Shown here one piece after another: positions 1-11,300 of a DNA stretch of 64,000 bases (positions are counted from its first letter, which is position 1; every line of letters starts with the position of its first letter). The notes below the pieces were generated by a model, which saw nothing but the letters and a program-made list of their open reading frames with translations, made no database searches and was not told where the DNA came from. The position numbers and the translations under genes were made by a program. Source of the DNA: Conoideocrella luteorostrata (lineage: Eukaryota > Ascomycota > Sordariomycetes > Hypocreales > Clavicipitaceae); NCBI GenBank assembly GCA_032433595.1, contig JASWJB010000103.1, positions 1-64,000 on the forward strand, written 5' to 3'.

Positions 1-80
1 GGGGGGGCATGCAATTTGCCCGTGTAACGATATCTGGTGAGGCAGCAATCGTGTCTCCCCAGCAGAGCGGGTTGGGTGCA

Positions 81-222
81 TGAGAGGTGAGAGGTGAGAG
101 GTGAGAGGTGAGAGGTGAGAGGTGAGAGGTGTGTGTGCGACTCGACAAGCCCGACGTGGAAGAGGCAGAGGTACAGGCACAGGCACAGGTACAGGCACAG
201 GTACAGGCACAGGTACAGGCAA
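81..222. repeat. Two adjacent minisatellites
   Basis: Positions 81-130 are about seven copies of the heptamer GAGAGGT. Positions 168-222 are a run built from the hexamers CAGGCA and CAGGTA, which alternate to give a 12-bp higher-order unit. Confidence 0.9.
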
Positions 223-535
223 CAAGGTTATCGCCGACTCGCTGCCGCTCCGTTGCTGCATGTGCAGTACTAACTAGTAACTCTTTGAATGTACGGAGTT
301 ACTACATGCAATGGAAAAAGGGACAATGAAACGTCAAACGCAGACCGGCGCAGTCCGTAATTGGCGTGGTATCCACTAAATGCCTCCTTGGGCAGTTCGG
401 TATTGCATGTTTCGAGGTATTTGCATTTGACCTGGGAATTTGTGTCATTTTCACGAGTACAACATGCAAGGCAAGAACTGGAATCTCCCCCCTCCCCACG
501 TACGGAGTACCGCGACAAGAAGCAGATGACGACCA

Positions 536-660
536 GCTCATGCCTATGCTCATGCTTATGCTCGTGCTCGTGCTCATGCTCATGCTCATGCTCATGCTCA
601 TGCTCATGCTCATGCTCATGCTTTTGAAGGACTACATTGGCCAGCCAGCCAGCCAGCCAG
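536..660. repeat. (TGCTCA)n hexanucleotide and (CCAG)n tracts
   Basis: From about 536 to 625 the hexamer TGCTCA is repeated with a few variant units (TGCTCG, TGCTTA). A run of five CCAG units follows at 641-660. The hexamer reads as Met-Ser, His-Glu or Cys-Ser dipeptides depending on frame, and this explains several spurious open frames. Confidence 0.9.
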
Positions 661-748
661 GGACAGCTCTGGACCGCCAGGGACTGCCAGCGCCCCCATG
701 TAGGGAGGAGAAATAACTGCTCCGTAGGGAGTGCAGAGTTGCCATGTA

Positions 749-787
749 CACACACACGCGCGCGCGCGCGCACACGCACACACAATA
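749..787. repeat. (CA)n/(CG)n dinucleotide tract
   Basis: An alternating purine-pyrimidine run in which CA units flank a central block of CG units. This is a sequence type known to favour Z-DNA; that property is general knowledge and was not measured here. Confidence 0.9.
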
Positions 788-1086
788 CAAAGACAGAACA
801 GGCAAACACTACTCCGTAAGTTACACCGTAACTAACTCTGCTCCGTACTGTCCGTACTCCGTACACGTCGTTTTTATCCGCATTGGGACTGCAGGCCTGG
901 ATTTGGGGGCACATGATTGGCCTATCGGCGGGGCGGGCGAGCGGAAAGGGGTCTGTCCCTTTCCACTTTCAGGCTGCGACCCGGTTGAGCTGGTGCGACT
1001 TGGCGGCGGGCGGCGGGCGGTGGGCGGTGGGTTATTTTGGGGCGCTGGGGCTCGGTAGGGCCTGAGTGTTGCTCGACTGGGGACTA

Positions 1087-1116
1087 ACTACGGAGTAACT
1101 AGTTAGCTAACTAACT
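1087..1116. repeat. (AACT)n tract next to TACGGAGTA elements
   Basis: A TACGGAGTA element (1089-1097) runs directly into ACTAGTTAGC and then three or four AACT units. A second TACGGAGTA follows at 1127-1135. This composite arrangement recurs elsewhere in the window. Confidence 0.8.
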
Positions 1117-1380
1117 AACTACACGGTACGGAGTACTCCTGTAGTTACTGGAATTGAGTTTGGGGACTCGGGTCGGGTTCGGATTCGGATTCGGTTGGGA
1201 TTGGGATTGGGATTGGTCCTGGACCTGGCCAAGCTGGAATATGCGCAACTTGCTAGATTCGAGCGCAGCCTGTATATTTGATTGCGTCGGGCCAGGGCAC
1301 AGGGCACGGCACCTCAGCAGCAACGACTAGTAACTTATAAACTCATGCACAGCACTATACAAGTAGGCCGGCCGAGCTGA

Positions 1381-1505
1381 CAGCCAGCCAGCCAGCCAGC
1401 CAGCAGGGCCAACAAGGAACAGAACAAGGCAGGCTAGTGTTTGGCCCTGCAAGCCAGCCAGTTGCTTCGGGCGGCGGCAGCAACAGCAGCAGCAGCAGCA
1501 GCAAC
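1381..1505. repeat. (CAGC)n and (CAG)n tracts
   Basis: About six CAGC-type units lie at 1381-1405, and a CGG/CAG trinucleotide run at about 1478-1504. Neither lies in a supported gene. Confidence 0.85.
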
Positions 1506-1888
1506 CAGGGGGTGCGCAGCTCTCTCCGTCTGGACGGCGGTTGTTCCAGCCGTATTGTAGGATAACAGAACACCTAAACTATGCAGCTACACACTTTGCA
1601 CGGAGCACTCTGTACAATACTGTACGCATTGTGTCCACGTTGGTTTCGCCCACCCTCCCCCTGCAATCTCTCACTCGCTCGCCATTGTTGACCGACTGAA
1701 CTGGTTGACCGACTTTGTGGAAAGCCCGAGTACGGGACAGAACGCAGCGGTTTGGCTTGGGGTAGGTATCTGGGTGGGTGCTCCGGACGGAGAACATAGG
1801 TACGTTAGCTAGGTATGTGCAGTACGTGGCTGCGAGGCTGAAACGCGGGCTCCCGCAGCTGGACCTGCCAGAAGCGCCCACGCGGTAA

Positions 1889-1925
1889 CTAGCTGGCTAG
1901 CTGGCTAGCTAGCTAGTTAGCTGAC
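1889..1925. repeat. (GGCTAGCT)n/(AGCT)n tract
   Basis: Tandem AGCTGGCT units pass into GCTA/AGTT tetramers. The tract is self-complementary in several places and could form a hairpin. Confidence 0.75.
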
Positions 1926-3234
1926 GAACTGGGCAAGCGGGGGACAGTTTAACTGAGCCATCGAGGTGGCATTCCCTCCGCAAGAGATAATGCCTCGGCG
2001 ACCAAAAACAGGATTAAAAATAAAATAAAAATAAAAAGCACAACTATTATATAGCTTGGATAGATATTTAGGAAATAGATTTTATCAATAACAAGCTTTA
2101 ATTGCATCTGTGGTGGGCGTTCGAATTGAAAGGGTCAATTGGACAATGTGGACGAAATGGCTCAGTTAAACTGTCCCCCGCATGGACCGGGCCATGCGAC
2201 CTCCCACTCACCCGTTGACAGCGCATCTTCGTACCCGTACCCAGTATCAGTACGGAGTACCGAGCCATCCATCCCATCATCCTTCTGTCTATCCATCCGT
2301 GGCGCTACTGACACGCTGCCACCTGGGCCGCATACCTCCGCAAGCCTCCGCATCAGGCAAGAAAATAACTTTTTTTTTTTCTCTTTCTTTCTTTTCAGCC
2401 AGTCAAGCCGGCCTCTGGAGAATGAAGCACGGGGCATGCATGCAATGCACATCGGAGTGGAAGGAAGATCACCGCCAGGGAGAGGGAGGCCAGGCAGGGG
2501 GTGCCTCCATGTTCAGCGACATCTCCGCGGGAGGTGGGGGGAAGCGTCAGGAGGAGTCTGTTCGAGGTCTGTATGTAGTGCTCCGTATTGCAGGCAGCAT
2601 TCGGGCATCGGGGCATCGAACATCGGGCATGGTTGCGCGCCACGAACAAAGGTGCATCATCTAGATGAAGGGCATCGTGGGGGGGGTAGAAACGCATACA
2701 CGCACACATACATACAGATACGCATACGGAGTACATACATACGCATCTCAATGTCTTGGGGCCTCGAGGTCTCAGATAGTGGTCCTAGCAGTGGTGATTG
2801 ATTGGTTAGGTTCAGCCGCATCTGACGATTTCAGGGACATGGCACGCACGCCATCCGCGACACGTGTTCTTGGCGTGTCAAACCTCAGCTTTCTTTCCAC
2901 ACACACACACACAGACAGTCCGCCGTTCTAAATAAGGGTGGCCGGCCATGTGCAGTGTCACCACTTCTATATCAAGTATGTGATTGGGAGAAGCGAAGAA
3001 TAATCTAACTAGTCGCGGAGATGGATACGGAGCAGCCACGAAGCACGGAGTAGTCGGGCATGATTCGCGCACTGTACCTACGGAGGAGTGCTAACTATAG
3101 TAGGTGTTACCCTACTTGCTCCCCTCGCCCGGCGCTTGCGCTACTGGGGCGAAAGCAATAAAGTTTCGCAATAACTTTATTTATATTAGTTTTTGCCTGT
3201 TTGGGGTGGTGGTCACGAAGACGATATTCTCGAA

Positions 3235-3332
3235 TGGGGGGGGGGGGGGGGATGCTGGGGACTAATTAACTAACTGACTAATTAGCCAATTAGTTGGTTG
3301 GTTGGTTGGTTGGTTGGTTGGTTGGTTGGTTA
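3235..3332. repeat. Poly-G run and (TTGG)n tract
   Basis: A run of about 16 to 17 G residues near 3236-3251 is followed by ACTAATTAACT-like tetramers. A run of about nine TTGG units follows at about 3293-3330. Confidence 0.9.
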
Positions 3333-3474
3333 TTTTGGCTAGTTTTGCGGGTTGGGGGCCAGATAACTAATGATATAATTTATTTGTCTTGCGGGCATTT
3401 CACATTGGGAGAGTCGTATAGTTACAGCATGTACTTGTATTGTTGCACCAGGAAGGGGAAGGGGGGGGTGTAAG

Positions 3475-3528
3475 ACGGACGGACGGACTGACTGACTGAC
3501 TGACTGACTGACTGACTGACTGACTGAT
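3475..3528. repeat. (GGAC)n/(TGAC)n tetranucleotide tract
   Basis: Three GGAC units change into about ten ACTG units and end at about 3528. One reverse frame through it gives a Val-Ser-Gln repeat, which is not a gene. Confidence 0.9.
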
Positions 3529-5097
3529 TGTACCAGTGCGTGCAGTGGAAACCCGCAGAGTAGGAGAAACAGCCGATGTGGAATCACGAGTGTAATACAG
3601 AGTTTTGCTGCGACTTCGACGTCCGCGGACTTGTCTTGCCTTTGCCGTAAAGTGTCAGATCCGCAGCGAAGTGACGTGAACGGGTGGGTGGGTGTGTGTT
3701 TGCTGTAGAGACTACTCCGTACACCGCAAGTACTAGTATAGCAGTCATGTGTCCGTCATGTCTGGGGTATGCACGCACTCGTCGATGGCAGACAGACCGC
3801 ATTTCGTACCATCATCGCCAGCTGTTCTCCAGGATGGCTCGTAACTAGTGTACAGGGAAACATGTGCTGCCTCATCATCGTCTGCGCTATTGTCCGCGTC
3901 CTGTTCTGTCTGCGCATGTTCAACCTGCCAAGTGAACTGAGGCATCATCTAGTTTCACCATCGCCAACCCTCCATGCGCGCTGTTGTTTTGTATGGAAGA
4001 GCATGGAAGTCTGTAACTACAGGATACCACGTGGGGCATGTCCACGATGCAGTCAGAACTAACAAAAACACTCTGGTGTGGAGGGTTCATCGTCCGGCGA
4101 CGGGGTCTCAGGGTTGATAGAACATGATGAGATACATGTATTTGAGATATTTGAGATATTTGAGAGTTGTGGGAGTCGTGGGAGTCGCTCTCATCACACA
4201 GGGCATCAAGGCGGATTTCGCGTATATGTGAATTGCCTCGATGGCACGTCTTTTACGGACTAACTACCACACAGGTGCTTCGGGCATTTATGTTCTTTAC
4301 CACCCGTAACCTGGACTTGGTGCATCTCGACGCATCTATAAGTGGCATGCAGTTCGTTGGAGTCTCGAGTCATCGCATATGAGCTCCTACAAAACGCCAA
4401 TTCACTTCCACACCTCAACAGTCACATGGCACGAACAAACACCACTCAGAGTCAATCGATACCGTTACGATATTTATGATATCTGTGGGCTCGGCATCTA
4501 CAAATACACTCCCAAGACCCAAAACATACAGCGTAATCATATTCCCAAGGGTATCAAATCTTCCCACCACCGTAACCGCTCCATCTATTGTGATACAAAA
4601 CCAACGAAACCAAAGACCGGGGAACCGCCGTCCATCCACATCAGCCTTCCGGTCCCGTTCATCCATCTCTGCGACCAACCTTCGTCTGTCTCGTCAAATG
4701 GTGACAAAGGAAAATAAAACAATGTCTTTGCCTACGCCAGGGCATTTGCAGAGCCAGATATCCTGGCCACCACATGGTGAATGGGGGTATCAATGACAAA
4801 ATATCAATGTGTAGGGTATATAAAGCGAGCGAAGGAACGGAAAGAAATTGTAAAAGAAAAGAAAAGAAAAAGTTAACTAGGTAGGTATGAAGAAGAAGAA
4901 GAAGAAGAAACGAGAGCTTGGCTGGGTATATTGCTATGGCTAAACCCTTATAAATAGGGCTTTACAAAGCCAAATTCGGTTGCAGAAGAAGAAAAAGAAA
5001 GAAAGAAACACCACAAGAGAGTGTATCGGGTGAGTGGGAATACTAATTGCGAAGTCATGAGCAGCTGTCAGAGAGACCAAAAAGGCAAGCATGCTTG

Positions 5098-8000
5098 CTA
5101 GGTCTTCTTCTTGCCCTGGTGGTTCTTCCATTCCGCTTTCGTCACCTTCATTAACAGGTCTTCGTCTTTGACCGGAATCCACGACGTCAGTGCCTTCATG
5201 GCGTTTTCAAAATCAGAATCCAGCAGAACCTCTCTCAGGGCATCCATCAGTGCGGCGCTAGTAGCATGCAGGATGTCCAGCCCCGTTGCCTCTGCTGGCG
5301 CGTCCCTGCTTCCCGGAGCCGATGATGGCTGTGTCGTCGATGTTGTCGTTGATGATGTCGTTGGTTGGGCTGCCGCGTCTTTGAACGAATCTCCTAGTAA
5401 GAGAAACACATCCCACACACGCAACTGCGCTGGGAAAGGGATGGAAAGGTTGAACAACGTCAGGTACCATCTCGTTCCGTACGCCGTAGTGTCGATACCC
5501 AGATCGGAAAGCTTCTCCGACATGGCCTTGGTGAGCCAAGACTGGTCGAATTCGCGCAATGCAGTCATTAAACCCTCAAAGCCGGGCCGGTAGAGCCGCT
5601 CCAACCCCCGCAGCTGCCACATGCGCACAATCATGACAAACGCCTTTTCCTCGTCAAAATAACATAGCAGTGTTGCGGCCAGCGAAGCCATTCCTTGAAC
5701 ATAGCCCGTCTCGGGATAGTATATCGAGAGAGCATGAAGTACTCTGAAAAGAAGCCTTTGACCTCCTCGATATCTCCGACGGAACATGATGTGTCTGCTT
5801 ATTGTACGCGGTACGTCCAGATCGATCTGCACGTCATCCGATGAGCTTCTCTCCTGCAGCTTGTGATATTTTTTGATAATGTCCTCTGCCGACGGTGAGT
5901 CCTTGTGCTCTTCAGCAGCGGTGGTAAGGAACGACCACCAAGCCGCACCGCGCCATCGATCGGGTATGCCTTTCCACGTCCGCTCGACAAGCTTCGGGTT
6001 CTTAATGTCGAACTCAAACTCCATCCCTTCCCCTTGTTCACCTTGCTTGGAAACCTTGGCCATCCTACGCCACTTTTCCGACCTTTCCCATTCCTTCCGC
6101 TTGAGCGATTCTGATATCTTCTCCACCCTTGCTTCTTCGACAGAATCTTGCAAAGTAGGCGAAATTGTCAACATATCTCCAGCTTCATCCATCCAGCGCC
6201 GGTTGCGATTGTGGGGCAGGAAGTTGCTGGCTTGTCGCATAACGGACCGCGAAGATCGCATTGATGCGACTGAAACCTCCGAGTTCACTGTGTTGAGAGA
6301 CCGCGCCGAGACCTTTCGGCTGGGTACTCTACCCCCGCCGAGTTGGGAAGAAAACCCCATAGGATCGCGCTTTTGCAGCACATGTCGCCTTCTAGGAGAG
6401 AATTGTGCTGATTTGAGTTCGGTCGGCGTGCTAACTCTCGAGGTTGGCAGTCGGGGAGGCGCAATGAAGCCGTATCGGTCCACATCGGCGCCATCAACAT
6501 CATCCCAATCCTCAAACCCCCCAGCCATTTCGCTTTCTCGTCGTAGACTATCGTGGCATTGGGAAAAGGAGCTTACAGACCTTGGTCCTGCGTAGGCTGA
6601 CCCAAGATGGACTTCGTGAGCGCTGTAAACAGAGAAGAAAACAAGAGGCCAAAGGTTAGCAAAACGTTCAACGTGTGTGAAATTGTGGGAGAGCCAAAAG
6701 GAAAAAGCATACGGGTCAAGGGGGTCCTCCTCTGCAGGAACTTCGGGGGTAGGCTCCAAGTGCTCGCAGAAGGAGAACCTGGCGCCGTCTTCCCAATTGA
6801 TGGCATCGCCGGTTTCATAGAGAGATCTCACCTTTTGAGATTCTTTTTCGATGTCGGGGGAAAGGACACGGATGTCGGGCGGAGGCTTGTGCACTGATGG
6901 TGGCGTTCGCACGACAGCGTCGGCTGCTGTCATGCTCGAGCTGGCTCGCTCTGTGCTGGGGACGTTGGACACGGTTTGGCTGAGCGATGGGGGAGGGGGA
7001 GGCATCTCTTCAGTGTTGTTAATATTATTGATGATAATGTTGCTATTGTTGCTGTTGCTGTTCTTGTTGTTGTTGTTGTTGTTGTTGGTCCTGCTGCTGC
7101 CCAAGTCGTCCTCATCGTTGTCGCCGTTACCGCCTGCAAGAGGAGCGGCTGGTGCGGATGACGACAGGTCATCATCAGTCGCAACGTCGACGGGCGGCTG
7201 CATGGTCGCGCGTTTGCCACCGAACATCAAGCTTCCGCGCTTTGAGAAGGAGAAGCCAGTCATGAAGGCATCATCAAGCAAATGATCAGTAGGGATGGAA
7301 ATCTCAAGAGGAGCAAACTGTGCCGCCAGGTCAAGGGATGTCGATGGAGTGCTGCTGTCGGTACCTCCTGGCGACGACCGGGGCAGAGTAGCAGCGCGCC
7401 GAGAGTCATGGTCTTGGTGTCCACGTCGCGCCGGGCGATGGTGCTTAGTAGAGGAGGAGGAGGCTGGGGTTGAGAATGAGCCCCGCATCAGGGGCACTTC
7501 CACTGGCTCCATGGGGACAGCCGCTTCTTTACTGCTTTCAGACGCGTCGCTCGGCTTTCCAGTTCTGAGAGGAGCAGAGCGGCGGCAACTGTTTCTTTTA
7601 AGCAGCTTTCGCGGCGAGGGCGTCGGGGTCTTGCAAGTCTGGGACGGGTTCTCGGATTGTGATGAGGGAGAGTTTGCTGTGATTGTCATTGGTTCTGTTG
7701 GTTGACCTGGTCGATTTCCTGTTCCTGGACCATGTGGTGCCGCCACAGCGGAAGCAGCCCTGTCGGTTTGCTCGAGATCCACTGCCTGTACCGCTCGGCC
7801 CCCATCAACCCTGTTCTCGATGTGCACCGCCGCGGCAGGTTCAGGTGCGAATTCCTCGTATTTAAGTTTCTTCTCACTTGTTAGGGGCGGCTCGTCGTGC
7901 GAGGTGAAATCGTCCTCGCAGTCTTCTTCGTGAATGATGTTGTCCGATGTTGCTGTGGCAGCATGTCCCGAGTCGCGTTTCCCGTCCTGACTGCACAGCG

Positions 8001-8376
8001 CATTGGTGGGTAGTGGTGACCGGAGAGCGGGATGTTGTTCACTTGGCGGTGCGACACCAGGCATGAAAGCGGAAGCAGGCGGTGCAACGACGACGGGACT
8101 GTTGGTATTGGAATTGGTATGTGACGATGAGGCCACGGAAGACGGGCGAGTTGATCGTGAGGCAGTTGTCGCGATTGTGTTGGACCTTGATATGGTCAAA
8201 GAACTGGACGAGCGCAACGGGTTTTTGGCAGGCGGTAATGGGATGGGAGGCTCTGCCGGCTTGGTCTTTTCGTATCGAAAACCAACCAGATTCGTGTCAT
8301 CCCGGAACGAAGCCTTTCCAACGCCTGCGCCAGTTCGGCTCTTTTGTCGCACAGAGGCAAACCGCGATGGCAACAT
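5098..8376 (-). CDS. TBC-domain Rab GTPase-activating protein
   Basis: Predicted GTPase-activating protein for Rab GTPases, acting in vesicle traffic. The ATG is at 8376 and the stop at 5098. I place one intron at 6623-6712 (90 nt, donor GTATGC, acceptor TTTACAG, branch-like GCTAAC), which gives 1,062 aa. Unspliced, the frame stays open for 1,092 aa. The first two thirds are low-complexity and Ser/Pro/Asn-rich, including an Asn run encoded near 7050-7095 that looks disordered. The TBC domain covers roughly residues 765-1000. It has the WRGAAWW entry motif, the IDLDVPR arginine-finger motif (IxxDxxR, near nt 5810-5830) and the YVQGM glutamine-finger motif. Both catalytic fingers are present, so it should be active as a GAP; the Rab target cannot be read. 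The exon join around 6545-6625 is the weak point (see findings). A long leader of minus-strand sequence lies upstream. Confidence 0.9.
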   Translation of the reverse strand: MLPSRFASVRQKSRTGAGVGKASFRDDTNLVGFRYEKTKPAEPPIPLPPAKNPLRSSSSLTISRSNTIATTASRSTRPSSVASSSHTNSNTNSPVVVAPPASAFMPGVAPPSEQHPALRSPLPTNALCSQDGKRDSGHAATATSDNIIHEEDCEDDFTSHDEPPLTSEKKLKYEEFAPEPAAAVHIENRVDGGRAVQAVDLEQTDRAASAVAAPHGPGTGNRPGQPTEPMTITANSPSSQSENPSQTCKTPTPSPRKLLKRNSCRRSAPLRTGKPSDASESSKEAAVPMEPVEVPLMRGSFSTPASSSSTKHHRPARRGHQDHDSRRAATLPRSSPGGTDSSTPSTSLDLAAQFAPLEISIPTDHLLDDAFMTGFSFSKRGSLMFGGKRATMQPPVDVATDDDLSSSAPAAPLAGGNGDNDEDDLGSSRTNNNNNNNKNSNSNNSNIIINNINNTEEMPPPPPSLSQTVSNVPSTERASSSMTAADAVVRTPPSVHKPPPDIRVLSPDIEKESQKVRSLYETGDAINWEDGARFSFCEHLEPTPEVPAEEDPLDPYAFSFWLSHNFTHVERFANLWPLVFFSVYSAHEVHLGSAYAGPRSVSSFSQCHDSLRRESEMAGGFEDWDDVDGADVDRYGFIAPPRLPTSRVSTPTELKSAQFSPRRRHVLQKRDPMGFSSQLGGGRVPSRKVSARSLNTVNSEVSVASMRSSRSVMRQASNFLPHNRNRRWMDEAGDMLTISPTLQDSVEEARVEKISESLKRKEWERSEKWRRMAKVSKQGEQGEGMEFEFDIKNPKLVERTWKGIPDRWRGAAWWSFLTTAAEEHKDSPSAEDIIKKYHKLQERSSSDDVQIDLDVPRTISRHIMFRRRYRGGQRLLFRVLHALSIYYPETGYVQGMASLAATLLCYFDEEKAFVMIVRMWQLRGLERLYRPGFEGLMTALREFDQSWLTKAMSEKLSDLGIDTTAYGTRWYLTLFNLSIPFPAQLRVWDVFLLLGDSFKDAAAQPTTSSTTTSTTQPSSAPGSRDAPAEATGLDILHATSAALMDALREVLLDSDFENAMKALTSWIPVKDEDLLMKVTKAEWKNHQGKKKT

Positions 8377-11300
8377 TGCGTCTTATAAATACGGGAGGTG
8401 AGGAGCAATGCGCACGCTGTGGCCTCGGCGTTTGCTTGTCAGTGCCGCGTTTTATAGGGACAACCAAGTTCGTGTTGGTTAGACGAATTTGCACCGTTAT
8501 GCTCGGAGCTTCTCGATCGCGATGGGCTGAGTGAGATGCGATGCGATCTGAGCCGGGGTGGTGGGACGTGGGACCGGGGATCAACAAGACTAACGAACTG
8601 GGAAAAAGAAAAAAAAAACCGAATGCCGGCGCAAGGAATCAAGCAAAACAGCACTCCGAACGGAGTAGACGCTGGGACAACTCTTCAGCTGGATTGGTAA
8701 AGGAAACCCAGAATCTAAGAAAGGAAAGATAAAATAGCGGTGCAAGCGAACTCGGGTGTGTTTTGGAAATGCAGTCGCAACCAACAAGGAAGTGAGACTC
8801 AAATAAGATTTGCGAGGCAAGCGCGAGTCGGTGGCACGTTGGGGTTCAGCGGGACAGTTGACCCGGCGCAAACTGTGCTTGTGTTTGTGTGTGCGTGCGC
8901 CTGCGAGCTTCTTCGACCAAAGTTTCACAAGACGCTCGGGACGCGCAATCGTTGGGCTTTGCAGTGAGAGTGTGCGAAAGTTTGGTTGGTGGTAACGGTA
9001 AGGCCCCGGACATGCGTTCGTCGAAGATTGATCTGCTGGTCCAATGGCTGATCTTTGGCCTGCAAGGAAGACAAGCTTGTTCGAGCCCAAGCTATGCAAA
9101 TGAGTGACGGGGAGACAAGTAGGCCAACTGGCTGGTCCGTATACTGGTCGGTATGTGTGCCCAACTCTTGTGGGAAAGAAGCAGCACGGTCCCAGAATGA
9201 ACGGTATATTTAGCGATGTGAAAAAGAGTGTGTCTGAATGGTCTATTGTTGTGTCACTCGGACGTATGAGACAATGACAACAAGGTGGCAAAGGGAGCGG
9301 CGAGGACTTGTCCAGGTCTTAGTAAAAGCGAGTTGGAACACACAAACAGGTATTAATGATCAAAGGAAAAAGAAGGGAGGGTTAAAAAGTTTATTGTGTC
9401 TGGAAATCTGATTCTCGTGCTCCACGACCTGTGTCGGGGGCATCGAACATTCTTTAACACGACTTGAGCAGTCAAGGAAAACTACGGAGCAAGTTACAGA
9501 TAGTCCCGAGTACTCGCCTGGGAGACGGCGCTGCGCATTGAGACATTTTCAATTTTTGGGGGAAATAAGCAACGAGGGCACACGACTAAGGAAGGGGGGC
9601 GGAGGAACCAGGAACCGTAGACCGGGCGCCAGGTCCTCAAAACATGTCTAGTCTGGATCAATTGGATGGATGGATGGAGGATCGAGGCAAGTTTTCTCTT
9701 TGACGGGTGCCATCCAAAGATGGCCTGCAGAGCAACTATCGGTTGAAGTTGAGCGGTAAAACGGTGAGCAAAGCAAATACTTTCGGGCGCTCATCGTACA
9801 GGTACAAGCCACAACGAGTACACTCGAGGTCGAGGTACCGACTTGCGGTCTCCGGCTTCGGCTTGTCAAGGTTTCTTAGGCTAGTAAGTACTTTTCTTGC
9901 CAACCCGACGTGGGTTCCTGGCCCGAGCAGCCACGTCCGAAGCTGTGTGGGAGGTACCTCACCGCCACCGCGAACAGCCGCGTAGCTCAAAGTACCGTCC
10001 TCCATCGCTGGCGTTCAATGTTCCTGAGCGAGGCGTTTTGCACGCCTGCCGGCTACCCAACTGGAGCCACTAATTGAGCCACCCAGGGCTCCATCAACCA
10101 TCCAGTGGCCGCCACATCACAGGCGGCAATGCCCCGGGGCCAGGGCCAGCACAGAAGGTGCAGGCACGAACAACCGCTGGACCACATCTTCTCTCCCGAC
10201 CTAGAGGTAGTAGTCCAGCTCAACCACTCCTGCAGCGCACCACACCATTAGACTGCATCCAGCCCAAACTGACTGGTCGTCTGGTGGGTGGAGGGATCAT
10301 ATTGGCTGAGAGATACTGCAAGCCACGAGAAGAAGAATAGCCAAGCTGCTTTTGCCTTGTTTTCTGCGGCCCGCGGAAGTGTGCCGCTGCACGACCACAA
10401 GCGCGGGTCCTGGGATGCAACCACGAAGTATTTTTATTTTTTACTTTTTTTTCGTTCCTTTTCGTCGGGTCAGCTCCCATCAGGAACGCTGGGACCGCAG
10501 GATACGGTAACCTCAAACAGGGTCGAGTATCCTATTTTGGACAGGTTGAGGTGATAGACGTGGATATTCTGGGACGTAATGGGCCACCATGTTCATGCGC
10601 ATAAGAAAGCTTGTTACAAGACCAAGAAGAACGTAGAAGCGTCTGCTCGTTCACCAACCCTATGGCAGGGACCGCTCAAAGTTTCTCAATGCCGTACTAG
10701 TACGTAGGATACACTAGGGGACCCAAACGAGACTGAGACAGCTTTTTCACGTCGTGGTCTCCACCTGTTGTTACGCGAGTTTTGCGAGCGGATTGAAGAA
10801 GTCATGTTCACGGCCAAGGCAGCTTCTGCAAGGGGTTCCTGAATTCGCGACGAAGGGCCAGGATCCTTGATGAACGTACATGTGCCACTGACAGCAGTCG
10901 CATCGTGTAATCAAGTCGCGTAACGACAGAAGCAAACAAAAAAAGGAAGAGCGGTGTTAACTAACTACTTCGTACCTAATAAGCACATGTATCCCGGATT
11001 TGGAAAATTTTGGCAAAGTTTGGCTGCCATCTCAGGGCAGAGACCTCCGACCCCTCGCCCGCTATGAGTGGTGCACACCTGCAAGGTACCCGCTGGACAA
11101 CACCTTCTTGGCCCACCCACATCCCCACTGCACCGATGACGCTACTCCCAATTCTACCAGCCAGCCCACCCTGGTGGTCGAGTATCCATGGCATCTTGAT
11201 GACTACTTCTGCAGGTCTGGCCGATAAAGAACAGGAATGAGAGATAGGCGGTGATCACCACACCACCTTTCTTGTCGAGGAAAAGCAATATGCGCCGAAA

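Larger units (their letters stand above)
1..5097. other. Gene-free region, microsatellite-rich
   Basis: No open frame here looks like a conserved protein. The longer frames are translations of simple repeats (His-Glu, Met-Ser, Leu-Met runs) or lack an ATG. The stretch holds unusually many short tandem repeats (listed separately), seven exact TACGGAGTA elements (501, 855, 1089, 1127, 2251, 2725, 3713) and several tetranucleotide AACT/TTAG tracts. A TATATAAA box lies at 4817-4824 on the plus strand, but no gene follows it. The last few hundred bases are probably the 3' flank of the TBC gene, whose stop is at 5098. No telomeric TTAGGG arrays are present, so a subtelomeric location is not shown. 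Confidence 0.7.

Noticed and set aside
270..914. 214-codon minus frame with a long His-Glu repeat
   Set aside because: Its body is the translated TGCTCA microsatellite. The reverse reading gives Met-Ser repeats equally well.
2139..2801. 220-codon plus frame in the left gene-free region
   Set aside because: Starts with TTG, contains poly-F and Thr-His/Tyr-Ile runs from simple repeats, and matches no family pattern.
4817..4824. TATATAAA box on the plus strand
   Set aside because: No gene follows. The next ATG opens only an 18-codon frame made of a GAA repeat, and the TBC gene ends head-on at 5098.
8590..9291. 233-codon minus frame upstream of the TBC gene
   Set aside because: Begins with TTG, no family features, low-complexity Ser/Arg/Phe content. 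Probably the leader and promoter of the TBC gene.
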